The position numbers were made by a program, and so were the translations under genes. A stretch of DNA of 64,000 nt, from assembly GCA_039519185.1 (NCBI GenBank), contig CM076846.1:186853068-186917067 (forward strand), written 5' to 3'. Positions within the stretch are counted from its first letter, which is position 1; every line of letters starts with the position of its first letter. This stretch comes from Astragalus membranaceus (lineage: Eukaryota; Streptophyta; Magnoliopsida; Fabales; Fabaceae). This document shows positions 60,090-64,000 of the stretch, in pieces. Below the pieces are notes generated by a model. The model did no database searches. It was given only the letters and a program-made list of their open reading frames with translations, and was not told the origin of the DNA.

Positions 60090-61000
60090 TGTAACCTCTG
60101 TTGGAAGGTGGAAAAATTCGCATGGAGCCATTCTCTGAGACTGAGTTGTTTCCTTCCTAGTATAATAATTATAATTATTACATGAAGATTCAAAAGAGAT
60201 GTTTCTTTTTCATTAGTTTTTGATTTTCTTTATTCCAACTACTCAAGTGGTGATAAACACAGTGACTCACTTCCTCCAATGAAAGAATCATTAAATTCAC
60301 ACACCAAACAAATCTTTAATATAATTTACCATCACCAACTGTCATCCTCACCGATATTTCATTCCCATTTATGATTCAACCTCTAAACCACATTCATCTT
60401 CATCTTCACCTTTTCCTTCATTCCACCACTGCATGTTCAAGTGGTAATAAAAAAAGAAAATTCAGTTTATATTTTTTCATAACAAAAAAAAAGTCCTTTC
60501 TACCACACAAGTAAAAGCATCATAGCTTTTCCACACCTTGAGTCTAAACCAAGACAACAACAACAGTAGTAATTGCTTCCTTCCTTGCTTGTTTCTTTAT
60601 GTTCCCTTCTTTTTGTTGGATCCACAAATCCAGACAAGGATACTCACATTCTCTTGTTTTTTATAGTCCACAACCTTTGTGTTACATCAAGTTAATTTGT
60701 TTCTTTCTTATCTTATTAAACACACCACTTGTTTGATTTTTTGCTTATTTCAGTTCCTTCTTTTACTCTTTCAACTATGTACTTCCTTTTTTTTCATTCT
60801 ATGCTATGTACTTTGCAGTAAAAACAATTGTCCCCCCGTGAGATTTTCTTTCCTTTTTTTCTCCTATCATCACTATTATCTTTTCAAGCTCATAATTACT
60901 GTGTATTGTATTGCTTCAAAAGCACTGGCTACAGTGGAGTTAAGAACAAAGAACAATCCATCATCTATGATATTTTGGTTTTATATTTTGAAGTTCTGAG
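60090..61000 (+). other. Probable leader region of the LRR kinase
   Basis: AT- and T-rich with several ATGs. One open frame of 106 codons (60679-60999) ends one base before the kinase ATG, and another (60828-61037) overlaps it. They have no motifs. If transcribed and unspliced they would act as upstream frames. Confidence 0.35.
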
Positions 61001-63556
61001 ATGGGTTTGGGAGTATTTGGATCTGTTCTGGTTCTAATACTCTTGTTCAAGCATTTAGCATCTCAGCAACCAAACACTGATGAGTTCTTTGTATCTGAGT
61101 TCTTGAAGAAGATGAGTTTAACTTTAACATCCTCTGAAGCCAACAATTTTTCTGCTTCTGTTTGTTCATGGCAAGGAGTTTTCTGTGATGTAAGTAAGGA
61201 ACATGTTATTGGGTTAAAGCTTTCTGGTATTGGTCTCTCTGGTGATATTCCAGATACTACCATAGGAAAGCTAAGCAAACTTCAATCTTTGGATATTAGC
61301 TACAACAAAATCACTAGCTTGCCTTCAGATTTCTGGAGTTTGGCATCTCTCAAGAGCCTTAACTTTTCCTTTAACCAGATTTCTGGTTCATTAACTAACA
61401 ACATTGGTAACTTTGGTTTACTTGAAAGCTTTGACTTGTCAAACAACAATTTCTCTGAGGAAATTCCTGAGGCTTTAAGCTCCCTTGTGAGTTTAAAAGT
61501 TCTTAAACTTGACCATAACAGGTTTGCGAGGAGTATACCTTCTGGAATTCTCAAGTGTCAAGCTTTAGTTTCTGTTGACTTGTCATCAAATCAGTTGACT
61601 GGAACACTTCCACATGGTTTTGGTACTTCATTTCCTAAGCTTAAGACTTTGAACCTTGCTGGGAATAGTATCTATGGTCATATTTCAGATTTTTCTGAAT
61701 TGAAGTCTATTGTGAGTCTCAACATATCAGGCAATTTATTTCAAGGTTCTATCGTTGGTGTCTTTCAGGAAAAGTTAGAGGTTTTGGACCTTAGCAGAAA
61801 CCAATTTCAAGGTCACATTTCTCAGGTACAATACACTTGGTCTAATTTAGTTTATCTTGATTTGTCAGATAATCAGCTTAGTGGAAAAATTTTCCAAAAT
61901 TTCAATCATTCCTTCAAATTAAAGCACCTTAATCTTGCACACAATAGATTTACTAGACAGAAGTTTCCAAAGATTGAAATGCTGCATGGATTGGAATATC
62001 TAAACTTGTCCAAAACTAGTCTTGTTGGTCACATTCCTGATGAAATCTCACAACTGAGTAATTTGAATGCACTTGATCTTTCCATGAATCATCTTAATGG
62101 GAAAATTCCTTTCTTTGCGAATAAACACTTCAAAGTTCTTGACTTATCACACAACAATTTGAGTGGGGTAGTCCCCCCATCTGTCATAAAGAACCTTCCA
62201 TTGATGGAAAAATACAACTTCTCTTATAATAACTTAACCTTCTGTGCTTCAGAAATCAAACCTGATATCCTAAAAACAGCGTTTTTCGGATCAGTTAACA
62301 GTTGTCCAATTGCTGCAAACCCGCGCCTTTTCAAAAGAAGAGACAATAGCCATAAGGGAATGAAGCTAGCCCTTATACTAACCTTCTCAATGATCTGCGC
62401 GCTTGCCGGACTTTTGTTCCTAGCATTTGGTTGCAGAAGGAAACAAAAAATGTGGGAAGTGAAGCAAAGTTCATACAGAGAAGAACAGAATATTTCAGGT
62501 CCATTTTCCTTCCAAACTGATTCAACAACTTGGGTTGCTGATGTCAAACAAGCAACATCGGTCCCCGTAGTAATCTTCGAGAAGCCTTTATTGAATATCA
62601 CATTTGCAGACCTCTTATCTGCAACTTCGAATTTCGATAGAGGTACCCTTTTAGCTGAAGGGAAATTTGGACCTGTTTATAGAGGCTTTCTCCCTGGAGG
62701 TATTCATGTAGCAGTTAAAGTCTTAGTTGTTGGATCTACATTAACAGATGAAGAAGCTGCTAGAGAGCTTGAGTTTCTTGGTAGAATTAAGCATCCAAAT
62801 CTAGTTCCATTAACTGGTTATTGTGTAGCCGGTGATCAAAGAATTGCTATATATGATTACATGGAAAATGGTAACTTGCAAAATTTGCTTTATGATTTGC
62901 CACTTGGAGTGCAAAGCACAGATGATTGGAGTACTGATACATGGGAAGAAGCTAACAATAGTGGTATTCAAAATGTTGGTTCTGAAGGACTATTAACAAC
63001 TTGGAGATTTCGTCATAAAATCGCTCTTGGCACAGCGCGAGCATTGGCGTTTCTTCATCATGGATGTTCCCCTCCTATAATCCATAGAGCTGTTAAGGCT
63101 AGCAGTGTTTATTTGGACTATGACTTGGAGCCAAGATTATCTGATTTTGGGCTGGCTAAGATTTTTGGAAGTGGTTTGGATGAGGAGATTGCGCGTGGTT
63201 CGCCCGGTTATGTTCCACCAGAGTTTACTCAACCGGAATTTGACTCTCCGACACCGAAATCTGATGTGTATTGTTTTGGTGTTGTTCTGTTTGAGCTACT
63301 AACTGGAAAGAAGCCGGTTGGAGATGATTATGTTGATGATAAAGAAGCGACTTTGGTAAGTTGGGTGAGAGGACTTGTAAGGAAGAATCAAGGTTCAAGA
63401 GCTATTGATCCGAAAATTCGCGATACTGGATCGGATGAACAAATGGAGGAGGCTGTTAAGATTGGTTATCTGTGTACGGCTGACTCGCCTTATAAGCGAC
63501 CAACCATGCAGCAGATAGTTGGTCTTCTTAAGGATATTGAACCTCCAACTAGTTAG
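61001..63556 (+). CDS. LRR receptor-like kinase, At2g24230 type, with altered HRD motif
   Basis: An 851-residue single-exon membrane receptor. Residues 1 to about 23 are a signal peptide (MGLGVFGSVLVLILLFKHLA). An LRR N-terminal cap contains CSWQGVFCD. About 14 LRRs follow (about 70-420, for example LQSLDISYNKITSLPSDFWS). The membrane segment is about 454-478 (MKLALILTFSMICALAGLLF). The kinase domain is about 550-848. The ATP Lys is present (VAVK, Lys573) and DFG is intact (Asp715-Gly717). The catalytic loop reads HRAVKASS: the HRD aspartate is Ala697. The Gly loop AEGKFGPVY has also lost its first Gly. This points to weak or no phosphotransfer, with possible scaffold signalling. It matches At2g24230 along its whole length, including FSFQTDSTTWVADVKQA. 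No frameshifts. The ligand is unknown. Confidence 0.95.
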   Translation: MGLGVFGSVLVLILLFKHLASQQPNTDEFFVSEFLKKMSLTLTSSEANNFSASVCSWQGVFCDVSKEHVIGLKLSGIGLSGDIPDTTIGKLSKLQSLDISYNKITSLPSDFWSLASLKSLNFSFNQISGSLTNNIGNFGLLESFDLSNNNFSEEIPEALSSLVSLKVLKLDHNRFARSIPSGILKCQALVSVDLSSNQLTGTLPHGFGTSFPKLKTLNLAGNSIYGHISDFSELKSIVSLNISGNLFQGSIVGVFQEKLEVLDLSRNQFQGHISQVQYTWSNLVYLDLSDNQLSGKIFQNFNHSFKLKHLNLAHNRFTRQKFPKIEMLHGLEYLNLSKTSLVGHIPDEISQLSNLNALDLSMNHLNGKIPFFANKHFKVLDLSHNNLSGVVPPSVIKNLPLMEKYNFSYNNLTFCASEIKPDILKTAFFGSVNSCPIAANPRLFKRRDNSHKGMKLALILTFSMICALAGLLFLAFGCRRKQKMWEVKQSSYREEQNISGPFSFQTDSTTWVADVKQATSVPVVIFEKPLLNITFADLLSATSNFDRGTLLAEGKFGPVYRGFLPGGIHVAVKVLVVGSTLTDEEAARELEFLGRIKHPNLVPLTGYCVAGDQRIAIYDYMENGNLQNLLYDLPLGVQSTDDWSTDTWEEANNSGIQNVGSEGLLTTWRFRHKIALGTARALAFLHHGCSPPIIHRAVKASSVYLDYDLEPRLSDFGLAKIFGSGLDEEIARGSPGYVPPEFTQPEFDSPTPKSDVYCFGVVLFELLTGKKPVGDDYVDDKEATLVSWVRGLVRKNQGSRAIDPKIRDTGSDEQMEEAVKIGYLCTADSPYKRPTMQQIVGLLKDIEPPTS

Positions 63557-63970
63557 CAAAGAATGGGAGTGGTTTTAATTTAATTTATCTCTATTTTTCG
63601 TTGTTGCATTTTCTACTTAAGAGCTTCACATGCAACCAAAACTTGATCTTTAATCTGACTTGCTAGTGCTACAGCATGTACTCTTTCATCCACTTTACTC
63701 AATTCAGTAAACTAAAGGGTGAGTAAACTTTCTCTAATACTCTTTTTATAGCTTGCATTTTTTCAGCCAGAAACTTCATTTGGATTTGGATTATTGCAGT
63801 CTGTGTTGGTTAATATATAATGGTTATCAGTATAATGAAGTGATCGGCATTTTTTCTAATCTAAATCTAAGAGCCGAACTTTTTTTGTTCCAGCTGACCT
63901 CAATGGCCGAACCTAAACAAATATTGGAAAGAAATAGTATAAACATATCTCAACTATCAGCTAAACTTTA
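63557..63970. other. 3' region of the LRR kinase
   Basis: Probable 3' UTR and downstream sequence. No further gene seen before the window ends. Confidence 0.4.
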
Positions 63971-64000
63971 AGGGGTGTTTGGTAGAAGAGAAAGAAGAAA
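63971..64000. mobile_element. Possible left end of a MITE, cut by the window edge
   Basis: After TTTAA comes GGGGTGTTTGGTAGAAGAG, a G-rich start like those of Tourist or hAT MITEs. The other end is outside the window. Confidence 0.25.

Overview
This is plant nuclear DNA, most likely from a papilionoid legume. It is AT-rich, the genes have many GT-AG introns, and very large Ogre/Tat-like LTRs are mixed with many small DNA transposons. I cannot name the species. Four host genes are well supported: a chloroplast omega-6 fatty acid desaturase (FAD6, 745-6296, +, 10 exons), an intronless BTB/POZ protein with YVTN/WD40-like repeats (7633-8961, -), a ubiquitin-specific protease of the UBP23 type (41935-48375, +, 10 exons), and a leucine-rich-repeat receptor-like kinase of the At2g24230 type (61001-63556, +, one exon).

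The gene order matters. In Arabidopsis, as I recall the locus numbers, FAD6 (At4g30950) sits beside a BTB gene (At4g30940), and the paralogous BTB gene (At2g24240) sits beside the LRR kinase At2g24230. This window carries FAD6, BTB and the LRR kinase in that order, as if both Arabidopsis blocks came from one ancestral segment. Here the BTB gene and the kinase are separated by 52 kb of transposons and UBP23.

The rest is mostly layered mobile DNA. 11.1-12.6 kb: a long-TIR element split by a hAT element (8-bp TSD, DUF659 transposase remnant) and by a MITE that itself holds a hAT MITE. 13.2-14.5 kb: a decayed Ty1/copia end. 14.55-16.4 kb: a 1,008-bp direct repeat carrying Helitron-like 3' hairpins. 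16.4-22.4 kb: a CACTA-type element whose subterminal repeats flank exon-intron fragments of enolase, PP2C, HSP70-17-like, annexin and a coiled-coil gene, all in one orientation (Pack-CACTA-like). 22.4-34.9 kb: a very young LTR element without coding capacity, with two 2,962-bp LTRs and an extra PBS plus 222 bp of leader after the second LTR. 35-41 kb: truncated LINE, tRNA-derived SINEs, Helitron ends and degenerate repeats. 50.1-56.0 kb: a Mutator-like foldback element with a 9-bp TSD, split by an almost complete Ty1/copia element whose gag-pol is broken at a run of twelve A. 59.0-60.0 kb: an inverted-repeat element around a G-rich purine minisatellite.

The least expected signals are inside the 22.4-34.9 kb element. 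Each LTR holds eleven copies of the palindrome TAATCGATTA spaced mostly about 33 bp apart, and seven short hairpins whose loops share ACCTTTGTT while their stems change sequence but stay complementary. A separate ~75-nt repeat also shows paired stem changes. No RNA genes, CRISPR arrays or bacterial signals were seen.
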